Assembly (NCBI RefSeq): GCF_003664585.1
Contig: NZ_RCHI01000004.1
Location: 62,001 to 126,000, forward strand
Length of the DNA: 64,000 bases
Origin: Paenirhodobacter hankyongi
GTDB lineage: Bacteria; Pseudomonadota; Alphaproteobacteria; Rhodobacterales; Rhodobacteraceae
Direction: 5' to 3'
Below are positions 7,851 through 16,805 of this stretch, one piece after another. Below the pieces are notes generated by a model. The model was not told the origin of the DNA and did no database searches. It was given only the letters and a program-made list of their open reading frames with translations. Position 1 is the first letter of the stretch. Each line of letters starts with the position of its first letter. Both the position numbers and the translations under genes were made by a program.

Positions 7851-9251
7851 ATGAAGATCAACACACTCTCCGGCCGGTTCCTGTTGCTCACGACGATTTT
7901 CGTCGTGCTGGCCGAAGTGCTCATCCTTCTGCCGGGCCTTGCCAATTTCCGCGAAGACTATCTGCTGACGCGACTCGAACGGGCCCAGATCGCCTCGCTG
8001 GCGCTGCTGACCACCGACCAGATGATCGAGCCGGACCTCGAGCAGGAGCTTCTGAACAACGCCGGCGTCTACAACGTCGTGCTGCGGCGCGATGCGGTGC
8101 GGCAGCTGGTTCTGTCCTCGCCGATTCCGCAGCCGATCGCCGATACCTATGACCTGCGCGAATCGACGTTCTGGACCCGGGTGCGCGATGCGCTCTCGGT
8201 TCTGGCCGATCCGGAGAATCACGTGATCCGGGTGATCGGCGATCCGGTGCAGAAGGGCGGGCTGGTGATCGAAGTCACGCTCGCCACCGGGCCGATGCGG
8301 ATCGCGATGATCGAATACGGGCTGCGGCTGCTGTCGCTTTCGGCGTTGGTCTCGGTGATCACCGCCTTCCTGCTGTTCTGGCTGGTGCGGCGGCTGATGG
8401 TGGTGCCGATCAAGCGCGTCGTGGCCCATATGGCGGCCTATGCCGAGGCGCCCGAGGATGCGCGCCGGATCATCGCCCCCGAGGCCAGCATCGAGGAACT
8501 GCGCGTGGCCGAGGATGCACTGGCCTCGATGCAGCGGCAGCTGACCGCCGCGCTGAAGCAGAAGGAGCGGCTCGCCCAGCTTGGTCAGGCGGTGGCGAAG
8601 ATCAGCCACGACCTGCGCAACATCCTGACCACGGCGCAGCTTTTCGCCGACCGCATGGAGGGCTCGGACGATCCGGTGGTGCAGCGTGCTGCGCCGAAGC
8701 TGATGAATTCGATCGGTCGCGCGGTGAACCTGTGCGAGACGACGCTGGCCTTCGGGCGGGCCGAGGAGCCGCCGCCCAGCCTGTGCCGCTTCCCGCTCGC
8801 TGCGCTGGTGCAGGAGGTGACCGAAAGCGAGCAGCCGCCGGCCGATGCCGCGCAGATCGACTTCGTCACCGACGTGCCGCCTGCGCTCGAGATCCGGGCC
8901 GACCGCGAACAGCTCTACCGCGTGCTGTCGAACCTCGTACGCAACGCCCGCCAGGCGATCGAGGCGACGGGCAAGCCCGGCACCATCGAGATCGGCGCGG
9001 GCGAGGAACCCGAGGGCTGGTGGATTCGCGTGCAGGACACCGGCCCCGGCCTGCCCGAACGCGCCCGCGAGCACCTGTTCCAGCCGTTCTCGGGCGGGGT
9101 GAAGAAGGGCGGCACCGGGCTCGGCCTTGCGATCTCGGCCGAGCTCATCCGCGGTCACGGCGGGCGGCTCGACCTCGTGCGCACCGATGCCGACGGCACC
9201 GAGTTCAAGATGCACCTGCCGAGCGAATTCGCGATCGCCTCGCAGGAATAG
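7851..9251 (+). CDS. Membrane sensor histidine kinase, orphan
   Basis: 466 residues. Membrane segments at about 8-28 and 156-180 enclose a periplasmic sensing region of about 125 residues. Cytoplasmic HAMP-like and helical regions follow, with the phosphoacceptor box ISHDLRN (His253). The ATPase domain has N-box NLVRNARQA (near 364), G1 DTGPGLP and G2 GTGLGLAI. All catalytic motifs look intact. No response regulator is adjacent: upstream is rpmH on the other strand, downstream a DUF4405 protein 83 bases away. The signal and partner cannot be predicted. Confidence 0.9.
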   Translation: MKINTLSGRFLLLTTIFVVLAEVLILLPGLANFREDYLLTRLERAQIASLALLTTDQMIEPDLEQELLNNAGVYNVVLRRDAVRQLVLSSPIPQPIADTYDLRESTFWTRVRDALSVLADPENHVIRVIGDPVQKGGLVIEVTLATGPMRIAMIEYGLRLLSLSALVSVITAFLLFWLVRRLMVVPIKRVVAHMAAYAEAPEDARRIIAPEASIEELRVAEDALASMQRQLTAALKQKERLAQLGQAVAKISHDLRNILTTAQLFADRMEGSDDPVVQRAAPKLMNSIGRAVNLCETTLAFGRAEEPPPSLCRFPLAALVQEVTESEQPPADAAQIDFVTDVPPALEIRADREQLYRVLSNLVRNARQAIEATGKPGTIEIGAGEEPEGWWIRVQDTGPGLPERAREHLFQPFSGGVKKGGTGLGLAISAELIRGHGGRLDLVRTDADGTEFKMHLPSEFAIASQE

Positions 9252-9334
9252 CGGGCCTGCGGCATCGCGCCGCGACGGAAGCGGATCTGGCGGGCGTAAC
9301 ATCGGCAGATCAATCGTTTCGAAAGGCCATTTCC

Positions 9335-9838
9335 GTGTCTCTGCGTTCCTGGGCTACCCCGCTTGTCATCGGCTCCTTCCTCCTGATGGGAGTGACGGGG
9401 GTGCTGATGTTCTTCCATCTCGATACCGCGACGATGAAGACGGTTCACGAATGGGCGGGCTTCGTGCTGGTGGCGGGCGCCATCGCCCACCTGATTCTCA
9501 ACTGGCGTCCGTTCACGCTGTATCTGCGCCGGCCGCTCGCGGCGACGATCATGGGGCTTGGTGCGCTCGCGCTGGTCGCGACCTTCGTGCCGAATCTGAT
9601 CCCCGGCGTCGTCGAGGGGGCGGGGCTTGGCCCGAAGGTGGTGATGGACGCGATGGGCAATGCCACGATCACCTCGCTTGCCGAGATGGCGGGCAAGCCC
9701 ACCGATGCGCTGATGGCCGAGCTCGAGGCCGCGGGCCTGACCGGCATCGACCCGGCCAAGACCGTGAAGCAGAACGCCGCGGGTGACGGCGGCAAGCTGC
9801 GCGAAATCCTCAGCGTCGCACTGGTGCCGCAGGGCTGA
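9335..9838 (+). CDS. DUF4405 membrane protein
   Basis: 167 residues from GTG, with GAAAGG eight bases upstream; no in-frame ATG gives a full-length product. Three membrane helices are visible (about 7-27, 38-57, 70-88), with histidines H28, H38 (in VHEWAGF) and H52, as in DUF4405 proteins, which resemble a heme-binding cytochrome b helical core. The C-terminal 70 residues are soluble and outside the core domain. The same frame stays open upstream inside the kinase gene but lacks a start of its own. Heme binding is inference only. Confidence 0.75.
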   Translation: MSLRSWATPLVIGSFLLMGVTGVLMFFHLDTATMKTVHEWAGFVLVAGAIAHLILNWRPFTLYLRRPLAATIMGLGALALVATFVPNLIPGVVEGAGLGPKVVMDAMGNATITSLAEMAGKPTDALMAELEAAGLTGIDPAKTVKQNAAGDGGKLREILSVALVPQG

Positions 9839-9949
9839 GCCCGAAGGGTCCCGAAAGGCCTGCCGGACGGGTGGGCGAAAAAACTTTCGGATAATCTCGA
9901 TTTAGCTCTTGCGCCCCCCCGACGCAGGGGCTAAATCCCGCCGCACAGC

Positions 9950-10026
9950 GCACCCGTAGCTCAGCTGGATAGAGCATCAGACTACGAATCTGAGGGTCGG
10001 GCGTTCGAATCGCTCCGGGTGCACCA
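9950..10026 (+). tRNA. tRNA-Arg (anticodon ACG)
   Basis: Full cloverleaf: acceptor GCACCCG/CGGGTGC, a D arm, anticodon arm TCAGA-CTACGAA-TCTGA with anticodon ACG, and a T arm with TTCGAAT. The 3' CCA is encoded (10024-10026). ACG is normally edited to ICG and reads CGU, CGC and CGA. Confidence 0.97.
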
Positions 10027-10355
10027 TTTCCCCCTTCCGTGCTGTAAGACGACTGAGTGGCGTTCCGTTTTGGGACAGCCGCGACTGTCGCTTCCGGTCG
10101 GGGGGCGTGTCGCCTGACCGCCTGCGGCGGTCCGCGCTGCGCACTCTTCTCCCTTCGTCCGAACTCCCCCTGTGTCGTTTCCCGCATCCGCGGGGCGTCT
10201 TGCGCGCCACGCGTGGCGTGCTGCCTTAACGTCACCTTAAGCCTGCCCTTTGTACCGAGGGCCGTGAGGTGTGTCTGTCGGGCGGGGGAGCCCACGGGGC
10301 ACGGGCGTGTGTCGAGACGGCTGCCGTCGCCACGCAAGACCTGCGGGGGGATCGG
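10027..10355. other. Gap between tRNA-Arg and Hint gene
   Basis: About 330 bases. The Hint-gene frame is open through part of it but without a convincing start. No hairpin with a T-run and no obvious att-like duplication of the tRNA 3' end was found. It presumably carries the Hint gene promoter. Confidence 0.4.
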
Positions 10356-11423
10356 ATGAGCTTCGAGATTTCCGGAACGGCGATCCAGCGGGTCGTGAGT
10401 CCGATCCGCATCGATTTCTCGACCGGCAACGAATATCAGGTGAACTATCCGCTCAATCTCGGTGCGCTGGCAACCCAGACCGGCACGCTGACCGCCGACG
10501 ACCAGAGCGGCAATGGCGGCATCTCGGTGGGCGAGACGATCGACCACGACAACACGAATATGCCGCTCTTCGACGCCATTCCCGACCTGACCGACGCGAC
10601 GGTGCTGGGCGTCGGCTACATGGGGGGCTTCGTCAGCGATCTTGCCGTGCGCTATCCGGTGATTCTGGTGCGCTCGGGGGCAAGCCAGTACCTGATCTAT
10701 CCGGAGGGCGCGCCGGACCTGCTGACGCGGATCACCGGAACGGTGAACACGACGCTGCATTTCTATGCCAATGCGCAGTATTTTCCCGGCGGCGGGGTTC
10801 CCTGCTTTGCCGGCGGCACGCCGATCAAGACATTGCGCGGCGAGATGCCGGTGGAGCGGCTGCGCGTGGGCGATCTCGTGCTGACCTTCGACGACGGGTA
10901 TCGCCCGATTCGCTGGATCGGGTCCAGGCGCCTGACGTCGGGCGACCTGGCGATGAGCCCGCAGCTGCGGCCGGTCCGCATCCGCGCCGGCGCCCTCGGG
11001 GCGGGGCTGCCCGAGGCCGATCTGATCGTTTCGCCGCAGCACCGGGTCCTGGTGCGCGCGGCCGTGGCCAGGCGGATGTTCGGCGAGGCCGAGGTGCTGG
11101 TCGCGGCAAAGCACCTTCTCGCGCTCGACGGGATCGAGGTTCTCGAGGATCTCGCGGGTGTCACCTATTGGCATCTCCTGTTCGATGCGCATCAGCTGGT
11201 GTTCTCGTCCGGGGCGGTGACCGAGAGCCTGTTCACCGGTCCCGAGGCGCTGAAATCCGTCGGCCCCGCGGCGCGCGAGGAAATCTTCACGCTTTTTCCG
11301 GAGCTTGCATCGGGTGGCACGCCGGTGCCCGTGCGTCTGCTGGTGCCCGGCAGGCTGGCGCGCCGGTTCGCCGAGCGGGTTTCGCGCAATCGCAAGGTTC
11401 TTGTGGATGCTTCGGTCGGCTGA
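10356..11423 (+). CDS. Hint-domain (Hedgehog/intein-like) protein
   Basis: 355 residues. The N-terminal ~145 residues form an unassigned, beta-rich, Asp/Thr-rich module. A Hint_2-type domain begins at Cys150 (PCFAGGTPIKTLRGEMPVER), followed by VGDLV, SPQHRVLV with His229, and YWHLLFDAHQLV with His273/His279. In Hint domains the first Cys makes a thioester and the protein is cut or ligated at that point, so cleavage before Cys150 is possible. No signal peptide is visible. Such proteins are frequent in Rhodobacterales, often as secreted, loosely RTX-like exoproteins, with unknown role. The ATG at 10356 is chosen because the domain starts directly after it. It is convergent with the GntR gene. 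Confidence 0.82.
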   Translation: MSFEISGTAIQRVVSPIRIDFSTGNEYQVNYPLNLGALATQTGTLTADDQSGNGGISVGETIDHDNTNMPLFDAIPDLTDATVLGVGYMGGFVSDLAVRYPVILVRSGASQYLIYPEGAPDLLTRITGTVNTTLHFYANAQYFPGGGVPCFAGGTPIKTLRGEMPVERLRVGDLVLTFDDGYRPIRWIGSRRLTSGDLAMSPQLRPVRIRAGALGAGLPEADLIVSPQHRVLVRAAVARRMFGEAEVLVAAKHLLALDGIEVLEDLAGVTYWHLLFDAHQLVFSSGAVTESLFTGPEALKSVGPAAREEIFTLFPELASGGTPVPVRLLVPGRLARRFAERVSRNRKVLVDASVG

Positions 11424-11470
11424 GTGGCGTCCCGGTTGCGGCCGCTTCCCCGGAGTGGTGCCCTTGCCCT

Positions 11471-12178
11471 TTAATGCCGCGAGTCGAAGAAGATCCGTGC
11501 CAACCCTTCCTTGGTGACCTCGATCGCGTGATCCGGGCTCATCACGATGTGGTGGCGCAGGATCTCGAGTCCCGCCGGATCGCGCCGGCGCAGGCAGTCG
11601 AGCACGGCCACATGCGCGTCATGGGTCGCCTCGCGTCGCGTCGGATTTTCGAGGTCGATCCGTCGGAAGAAGCGCAACTTGGCGTTCACGTCGAGCAGCG
11701 CGGTGACGGCATGGGGGTTGCCCGACATCTTCGCGAGCTCGACGTGGAACTGCTCGTCAGCCTCGCAAAGGCAGTCTCGGTTCTCGCTCGCGGTGGTCTT
11801 GGCTCGGACGGCCGTAAGGGCGTCGATCTGGCCCGGGGAGGCGCGTTGCATCGACAGCCGATAGGCGCCGCATTCGAGCAATGCGCGGAATTCGCAGATG
11901 TCGCGCAGGTCCTCGGGGGCGATCTCGCGGGCATAGAAGCCGCGGTTCGGCACGAAGGTCACGAATTCCTCATGCACCAGCCGGCTGAGTGACTGCCGTA
12001 CTGGCGTGCGCGAGACGCCGAAACGCTGCGCAAGTTCGACCTCGTTGATTCTCTGGCCGGGGCGGAAGCGGTATTCCACGGCCATCTCGCGGACCTGAGC
12101 ATAGACCTTCTCGACCACGTCCGCCGCGCGTTTCATCGGGGCCCGGGTGTTGGTCTTTGCGGATCTCGCCGTGCTCAC
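11471..12178 (-). CDS. GntR-family transcriptional regulator (FCD type)
   Basis: 235 residues. The N-terminal winged helix-turn-helix has RINEVELAQRFGVSRTPVRQ. The C-terminal all-helical FCD domain has conserved CEFRALLECGAYRL, DEQFHVELA and a late HHIVM. FCD regulators usually sense small organic acids or sugar acids. The GTG at 12178 has GGAGG five bases upstream; the ATG four codons earlier contains that GGAGG and is unlikely to be used. It lies downstream of manC on the same strand with a 241-base gap, so it may be independent. Target genes are unknown. Confidence 0.85.
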   Translation of the reverse strand: MSTARSAKTNTRAPMKRAADVVEKVYAQVREMAVEYRFRPGQRINEVELAQRFGVSRTPVRQSLSRLVHEEFVTFVPNRGFYAREIAPEDLRDICEFRALLECGAYRLSMQRASPGQIDALTAVRAKTTASENRDCLCEADEQFHVELAKMSGNPHAVTALLDVNAKLRFFRRIDLENPTRREATHDAHVAVLDCLRRRDPAGLEILRHHIVMSPDHAIEVTKEGLARIFFDSRH

Positions 12179-12419
12179 CGGAACCTCCATTCATCGACGC
12201 GCAATCGCTGGCAGCGAAGGCTACCCGCGTGAAAAGGTGGAGGCAATTCGAAGCTCTATTGTGTATTCAGTTATGGGTTGGTGACCTGATCCAGAAACCG
12301 GAAGCGGCGATGATCCCCGCCGCCTCTGCGCCGGAGGGCTTGGCCGAGGCGCTTCGACGTCCGCACGATCACCTCGCACGGCGTGAATTCCGTGCGATGT
12401 GCGCGGCGAGGCCGCTCGG

Positions 12420-13865
12420 CTATCCGCGTTCGCCCTGTCCGCGTGCATACATGTCGTCGTAACGCACGATGTCATCCTCGCCGACATAGGCGCCGGTCTG
12501 GACCTCGATCAGCACCATCGGCACACGGCCCGGGTTTTCCAGTCGGTGCTTGATCCCGAGCGGCACGAACACGCTCTCGTTTTCAGAGACCAGATGCACC
12601 TGATCGCCCACCGTCACCTGTGCGGTGCCCTCGACCACGATCCAGTGCTCGGCGCGGTGGAAATGGCTTTGCAGACTGAGCCGCCCGCCGGGGTGAACGT
12701 GGATGCGCTTGACCTTGAAGCGCGGTCCGGTGACGAGGCTTTCGAACCAGCCCCAGGGCCGGTGGTCCTTGGGGAAATGGGTGGCCTGACGGGCCTCTTT
12801 CGCCCTGAGCGCAGTGACGGCCTTCTTGACCTGCTGCGCCTCGCGCATGTCGGCGATCAGCACGGCATCCGACATGGCGATGGCCATGATGCCCTCAAGG
12901 CCGATGCCGACCACCTCCAGATGCTCGCTTTCAGAGCGCAACAGGGTGTCGCGGCAGTCGATGGCCGTCGTGCGGTCGCCGGCGACCACGCCCCTTGCGT
13001 CAGGCTCCATCTCGCGCCAGACCGAGTCCCAGCCGCCAAGGTCCGACCAGTGCCCCGAGAAGGGCACCACCGCGAGATTGCGGGCCTTTTCCATCACCGC
13101 GTAGTCGATCGAGATCTCCTCCACCGTGGACCAGGGGGCCGGCGCCAGGCGCAGGAAGCCGAGGTCGGCCTGGGCGGCCGCGACGGCGGCTCTGGTCGGT
13201 TCGACAAGAGCCGGCGCATGCGTCTCGAAAGCGGCGAGGATATCGCGGGCGGCGAACAGGAAGATCCCGGCGTTCCAGAGGTAATTGCCGGCCGCGAGCA
13301 TCTCGGCGGCGCCGCTCGCATCAGGTTTCTCGACAAAGCGCGAGAGCGCGATGGGGGCGCCGCTGCCGTCGGGCTGGGTGGAGAGTTCGAGGTAGCCATA
13401 GGCGGTCTCGGGGCGGTCGGGGGAGATGCCGAAGGTGACGAGCTTGCCCTCGGCCACCGCCTCGAGGCCGCGTGTGACGGCGTCATGGAACGCTTTGCTG
13501 TCGGGAATGTCGTGGTCGGAGGGGGCGACGAGGAGCACGCCGTCGGGATCGGAGGCCGCGACGTGAAGGGCGGCGGCAAGGACGGCGGGGGCGGTGTTGC
13601 GGCCTTCCGGCTCGATCAGGATCGCGCCTGGGGCAAGGCCGGCGTCGGCGAGCTGTTCGGTGACGATGAAGCGGAAATCGGCGTTGGTGAGCACCAGCGG
13701 CGGGGCGAAGGTCAGGCCGTTGGCGCTGGTCAGGCGCCGGGCGGACGCCTGAAACGGGGTGTGTGCGCCGATGAGGTTGACGAACTGCTTTGGGTAGCTC
13801 TTGCGGCTGAGGGGCCAAAGGCGGGTGCCGGACCCGCCCGAGAGGATGACTGGGGTGATTTTCAT
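12420..13865 (-). CDS. manC: Mannose-1-P guanylyltransferase / mannose-6-P isomerase
   Basis: 481 residues, the usual length of the bifunctional enzyme. The N-terminal nucleotidyltransferase has GGSGTRLWPLSRKSYPKQF (10-28), and FVEKP lies near residue 180. The C-terminal type II PMI cupin contains PGGRLSLQSHFHRAEHWIVV and GIKHRLENPG. It converts fructose-6-P to mannose-6-P and mannose-1-P to GDP-mannose, a precursor for exopolysaccharide, LPS and GDP-fucose. The phosphomannomutase gene that supplies mannose-1-P is directly upstream (60-base gap) on the same strand. Confidence 0.95.
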   Translation of the reverse strand: MKITPVILSGGSGTRLWPLSRKSYPKQFVNLIGAHTPFQASARRLTSANGLTFAPPLVLTNADFRFIVTEQLADAGLAPGAILIEPEGRNTAPAVLAAALHVAASDPDGVLLVAPSDHDIPDSKAFHDAVTRGLEAVAEGKLVTFGISPDRPETAYGYLELSTQPDGSGAPIALSRFVEKPDASGAAEMLAAGNYLWNAGIFLFAARDILAAFETHAPALVEPTRAAVAAAQADLGFLRLAPAPWSTVEEISIDYAVMEKARNLAVVPFSGHWSDLGGWDSVWREMEPDARGVVAGDRTTAIDCRDTLLRSESEHLEVVGIGLEGIMAIAMSDAVLIADMREAQQVKKAVTALRAKEARQATHFPKDHRPWGWFESLVTGPRFKVKRIHVHPGGRLSLQSHFHRAEHWIVVEGTAQVTVGDQVHLVSENESVFVPLGIKHRLENPGRVPMVLIEVQTGAYVGEDDIVRYDDMYARGQGERG

Positions 13866-13925
13866 TGCGTGGGTTCTCCGGGCAAGGGGGACGGAAACGC
13901 AGAAAACAATCGCGATGGTCGTAGG

Positions 13926-15314
13926 TTACGGTGCAAGCTCCTGCGCGGCACGGGACAGCCAGCGTGCAAGCAGGAGCTGCGCGGCTTCGGGGCTGCCGGC
14001 CTCGGTGTAGACGCGGAGCTCGGGCGCGTTGCCCGAGGGGCGCAGATGGACGATGTCTCCGGTCGCGAAGGTCAGCCGGAGCCCATCGGTGGTGTCGACC
14101 GCTGCAATCTGGCCGGCCTCGGCAAAGACGGCGGTGCGGGCGTCGGGCGTCGCCGCGAGCCGGTCGAGCAGGGAGGCTGACACGCTGGTCGGGATGCCCT
14201 TGAGCCGGTCGGCCGCGGTAAAGCGCGCGGGCAGCTTCGCCACCGCTTCGGCCAGGGTCTCTCCGGCGCGATGGGCGGCGACGAGCGGCGCAAGAATCGG
14301 CAACAGGCTGTCGCGGGTCATCAGGGGCGCGAGGTGCCCGTTGCCGGTCGCGGCGGCAAAGCCGAGCAGGAAGCCGCCATTGGCCTCGAAGCCGACCACC
14401 CGCGCCGCGGGGGAGGCGGCCAGGAGGTCCGTCATGCCGGCGATCACGAAGGGCGAGCCGATCCGGGTCAGGACGACGCGGGGGAAGAGCCCCGCCGAAA
14501 CCATGCTGTTGGAAGAGACCGGGGTGACGACGCTTTCGGCGCCCAGGGCGCGGGCGGTGAGCACGCCGAGGACGTCGCCGGCCAGCGTCGCGCCGGTCGC
14601 ATCGGTGACCATCGGCCGGTCGGCGTCGCCGTCGGTCGAGACGATCGCATCGAGACGATGGCTGGCGCACCAGGCGGCGAGCTGGCTGCGGGTCCCGGGA
14701 TCGACGGCCTCGGTGTCGACCGGGATGAAGGTGTCCGATCGCGCGAGCGGCACGGCCTCGGCGCCGAGCGCGGCGATCACCTCGCGGAGGAGGTCGCGCG
14801 CGACCGAGCTGTGCTGATAGATGCCGATGCGCAGACCGGCCAGCGCGCCCGGACCGAAGGCGCGGGTGTAGCGCTCGGCATAGGCGGCAAGCGCATCGCG
14901 CTGTTCGTCCGTCCCGGCCCCGGGGGAAGGGGCGCGGCTGCCAGCATGGGCCGCCTGGAGTGCGGCTTCGTCCTCCTTGGTGATCTCGCCGGCCGGGGTG
15001 TAGAACTTCAGCCCGTTGCGATCGGCGGGAATGTGGCTGCCGGTGACCATGATCGCCGACGCCCCTTCGGCGGCCAGCGCGAGCGCGGGGGTGGGCAGCA
15101 CGCCGCAGTCGATCACGGCAAGACCCGCGGCGCGAGCGGTCGACCGCACCTGTTCGGCGATGGGGGCGGAGGAGGGGCGCAGGTCGCGCCCGACGAAAAT
15201 CTGTCCGGGTGGCGGGCTGGCGACAAGGAAGGCATTCGTCCATGCCGCGATCGTTTGCGGCGTCATCTCTGACACGAGCCCACGCAGCCCCGACGTGCCA
15301 AATGCTAATGACAA
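13926..15314 (-). CDS. manB: Phosphomannomutase/phosphoglucomutase
   Basis: 462 residues. The four signature loops are present: phosphoserine loop TGSHIPADRNG, metal-binding STDGDADRP, sugar-specificity GFEANGGFLLG and phosphate-binding RPSGNAPELR. The Ser loop is TGSH rather than the more common TASHNP, as in some CpsG/ManB enzymes. It interconverts mannose-6-P and mannose-1-P. The first codon is TTG with GGAG six to seven bases before it; no ATG fits. Together with manC it makes GDP-mannose. No glycosyltransferase lies in the window, so the end use is open. Confidence 0.92.
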   Translation of the reverse strand: MSLAFGTSGLRGLVSEMTPQTIAAWTNAFLVASPPPGQIFVGRDLRPSSAPIAEQVRSTARAAGLAVIDCGVLPTPALALAAEGASAIMVTGSHIPADRNGLKFYTPAGEITKEDEAALQAAHAGSRAPSPGAGTDEQRDALAAYAERYTRAFGPGALAGLRIGIYQHSSVARDLLREVIAALGAEAVPLARSDTFIPVDTEAVDPGTRSQLAAWCASHRLDAIVSTDGDADRPMVTDATGATLAGDVLGVLTARALGAESVVTPVSSNSMVSAGLFPRVVLTRIGSPFVIAGMTDLLAASPAARVVGFEANGGFLLGFAAATGNGHLAPLMTRDSLLPILAPLVAAHRAGETLAEAVAKLPARFTAADRLKGIPTSVSASLLDRLAATPDARTAVFAEAGQIAAVDTTDGLRLTFATGDIVHLRPSGNAPELRVYTEAGSPEAAQLLLARWLSRAAQELAP

Positions 15315-15812
15315 GGAACTCTCCTCAATAAAGACGAGGACAACTGTGAATTGTGCGAAAAAACTGGAACTACTGTGCGGCGTGCATGGGAGGCAGTCAA
15401 CGCCATGTGTGAACTCGCCGGAGTTTTCGACGCGTCTTGCCCCGGGTGCAGCAGCCTGTGAGGTCGCTGCCGGTTTCGGTGGTCGAGGGCCTTGTTGCAG
15501 ACGTCGGCGTCAGGACGTGAAGCCCTTCCCCGGCCAAGGTCAGGCCGCGCGGTCGATCTCGGTGGTGCCGAGGGCGTTGAAGCCGTTCTTCGGGGCAATT
15601 CGGATGTGGATCTCGGCGGTCTGGCAGAGGCGCCGCCAGGGTAAGCGGTGAGCGGCTGGCTGCATGTGGTGGGGCCGAGCGCGGGAAAAATGTGCGCCGC
15701 TGCCATGTGTCGCAATGTATGGTCCGGGACGGGCGCGGAACGAGAATGTTGCCAGGCGCGCTGTCAGAATTTCGCCTGCGCGCTGCCTGTCTCGTAAGTG
15801 CTTGATAGGATT
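15315..15812. other. 500-base gap between manB and tRNA-Cys
   Basis: It contains the manB leader and presumably its promoter near 15320-15400. It also contains a minus-strand open frame described separately. Base composition is slightly less GC-rich and codon periodicity is weak, as in decayed sequence. Confidence 0.5.
15540..15812 (-). pseudogene. Start-less open frame abutting tRNA-Cys
   Basis: Reading the minus strand from the tRNA-Cys end, one frame stays open for about 90 codons and stops with TGA at 15540-15542. It contains ILTARLATFSFRARPGPYI and ends RIAPKNGFNALGTTEIDRAA. The only internal ATG (15665) would give 41 residues and has no ribosome-binding site. The peptide recalls a decayed mobile-element or repeat-associated frame seen in related genomes, but I cannot name it. 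It could also be noncoding. Confidence 0.3.
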
Positions 15813-15886
15813 TGGAGGCGGGTACCGGAATCGAACCGGTCTTCACGGATTTGCAATCCGCTGCGTAACCTCTCCGCCAACCCGCC
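15813..15886 (-). tRNA. tRNA-Cys (anticodon GCA)
   Basis: On the minus strand: acceptor GGCGGGT/ACCCGCC, D arm with GGCGGAGAGGTTACGC, anticodon loop TTGCAAA with GCA, and T arm GGTTCGATTCC. The discriminator is U and CCA is encoded (15815-15813). No class II variable arm is present. Confidence 0.97.
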
Positions 15887-16036
15887 AGCCTCAAGGATGC
15901 CCTCACCTAAACAATCGTGGGCGCTCGTGCAAGAGGTCTTGCACAATCCCCCGCGCGATGCCGCGGCATCTGTTGCCCCGCCTGTTTTTCTGTGGCAAAA
16001 CCGATCCTAGGCACACCAGACCGAAGAGTTCAGAAG

Positions 16037-16687
16037 ATGCAAGATTTCGCCACGCGACGCACGATGATGGTGGATACTCAGGTCCGCCCCAATGACGTGA
16101 CGAAATTCCCGATCATCGAGGCGATGCTCGCCGTGCCGCGCGAGGACTTTGTTCCCCCCGCCCGCCGCGAGGCCGCCTATATCGGGGAAAACGTTCCGCT
16201 GGCGCCGGGCCGCGTCCTGCTTGAGCCGCGCAGCTTTTCCAAGATGCTCGACGCTCTCGACATCCAGCCCACTGACCTCGTTCTCGATATCGGCTGCGGC
16301 CTTGGCTATTCGAGCGCGGTGATCGCGCGCATGGCCGAAGCCGTGGTGGCCCTCGAAGAGGGCGACATGGCGACGCTCGCCGAGGCCGCGCTGGCGCGCG
16401 CCGGGGCCGACAATGCCGCCGTCGTCGCCGCGCCGCTGATCTCGGGCGCCGACAAGCACGGCCCCTATGACGCGATTCTGCTCGAGGGCGGCGTCGAAGT
16501 CGTTCCCGCCGCGATTCTCGGCCAGCTGAAGGAAGGCGGCCGCATCGCCGCGATCTTCATGCAGGGCGCGCTTGGTGTCGCGCGGATCGGCCGCAAGATC
16601 GACGGCGAGATCGCCTGGCGTGACATCTTCAATGCGGCCGCCCCGGTGATTCCGGGCTTCGTCGCGGAAAAAGAGTTCGTGCTCTGA
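16037..16687 (+). CDS. Protein-L-isoaspartate methyltransferase family protein
   Basis: 216 residues. The SAM-binding motif I is [18 protein letters not shown] (about 85-102); upstream are VPREDFVP and an [14 protein letters not shown] segment matching the PCMT family. True Pcm repairs isoaspartyl residues, but this short form, common next to tolC in alphaproteobacteria, lacks parts of the Pcm substrate pocket, and its substrate is uncertain. The chosen ATG starts MQDFATRR; the frame upstream runs into the tRNA region and is not credible. tolC follows after 118 bases. Confidence 0.85.
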   Translation: MQDFATRRTMMVDTQVRPNDVTKFPIIEAMLAVPREDFVPPARREAAYIGENVPLAPGRVLLEPRSFSKMLDALDIQPTDLVLDIGCGLGYSSAVIARMAEAVVALEEGDMATLAEAALARAGADNAAVVAAPLISGADKHGPYDAILLEGGVEVVPAAILGQLKEGGRIAAIFMQGALGVARIGRKIDGEIAWRDIFNAAAPVIPGFVAEKEFVL

Positions 16688-16702
16688 ACGCGGCTTCGCG
16701 TT
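16687..16702 (+). terminator. Short hairpin after the methyltransferase gene
   Basis: AACGCG-GCTT-CGCGTT directly overlaps the stop region. The T-run is short (TTATT), so it may be a weak terminator. A second perfect hairpin, GGGCCGC-TCG-GCGGCCC, lies near 16737-16753, before tolC. Confidence 0.4.
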
Positions 16703-16805
16703 ATTCAGGGTCATATAGATAGATTTGAATATCTGGGCCGCTCGGCGGCCCGGAGCCCGGACCGCCGAAAGAAGTGGCCGGCACCCCCCAGATGAGGACC
16801 CAGGC

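Noticed and set aside
7654-7854. 66-codon plus-strand frame before the histidine kinase
   Set aside because: No ribosome-binding site, no similarity, overlaps the kinase start and the rpmH promoter.
9977-10355. Small frames around tRNA-Arg
   Set aside because: They run through the tRNA or the noncoding gap and show no coding pattern.
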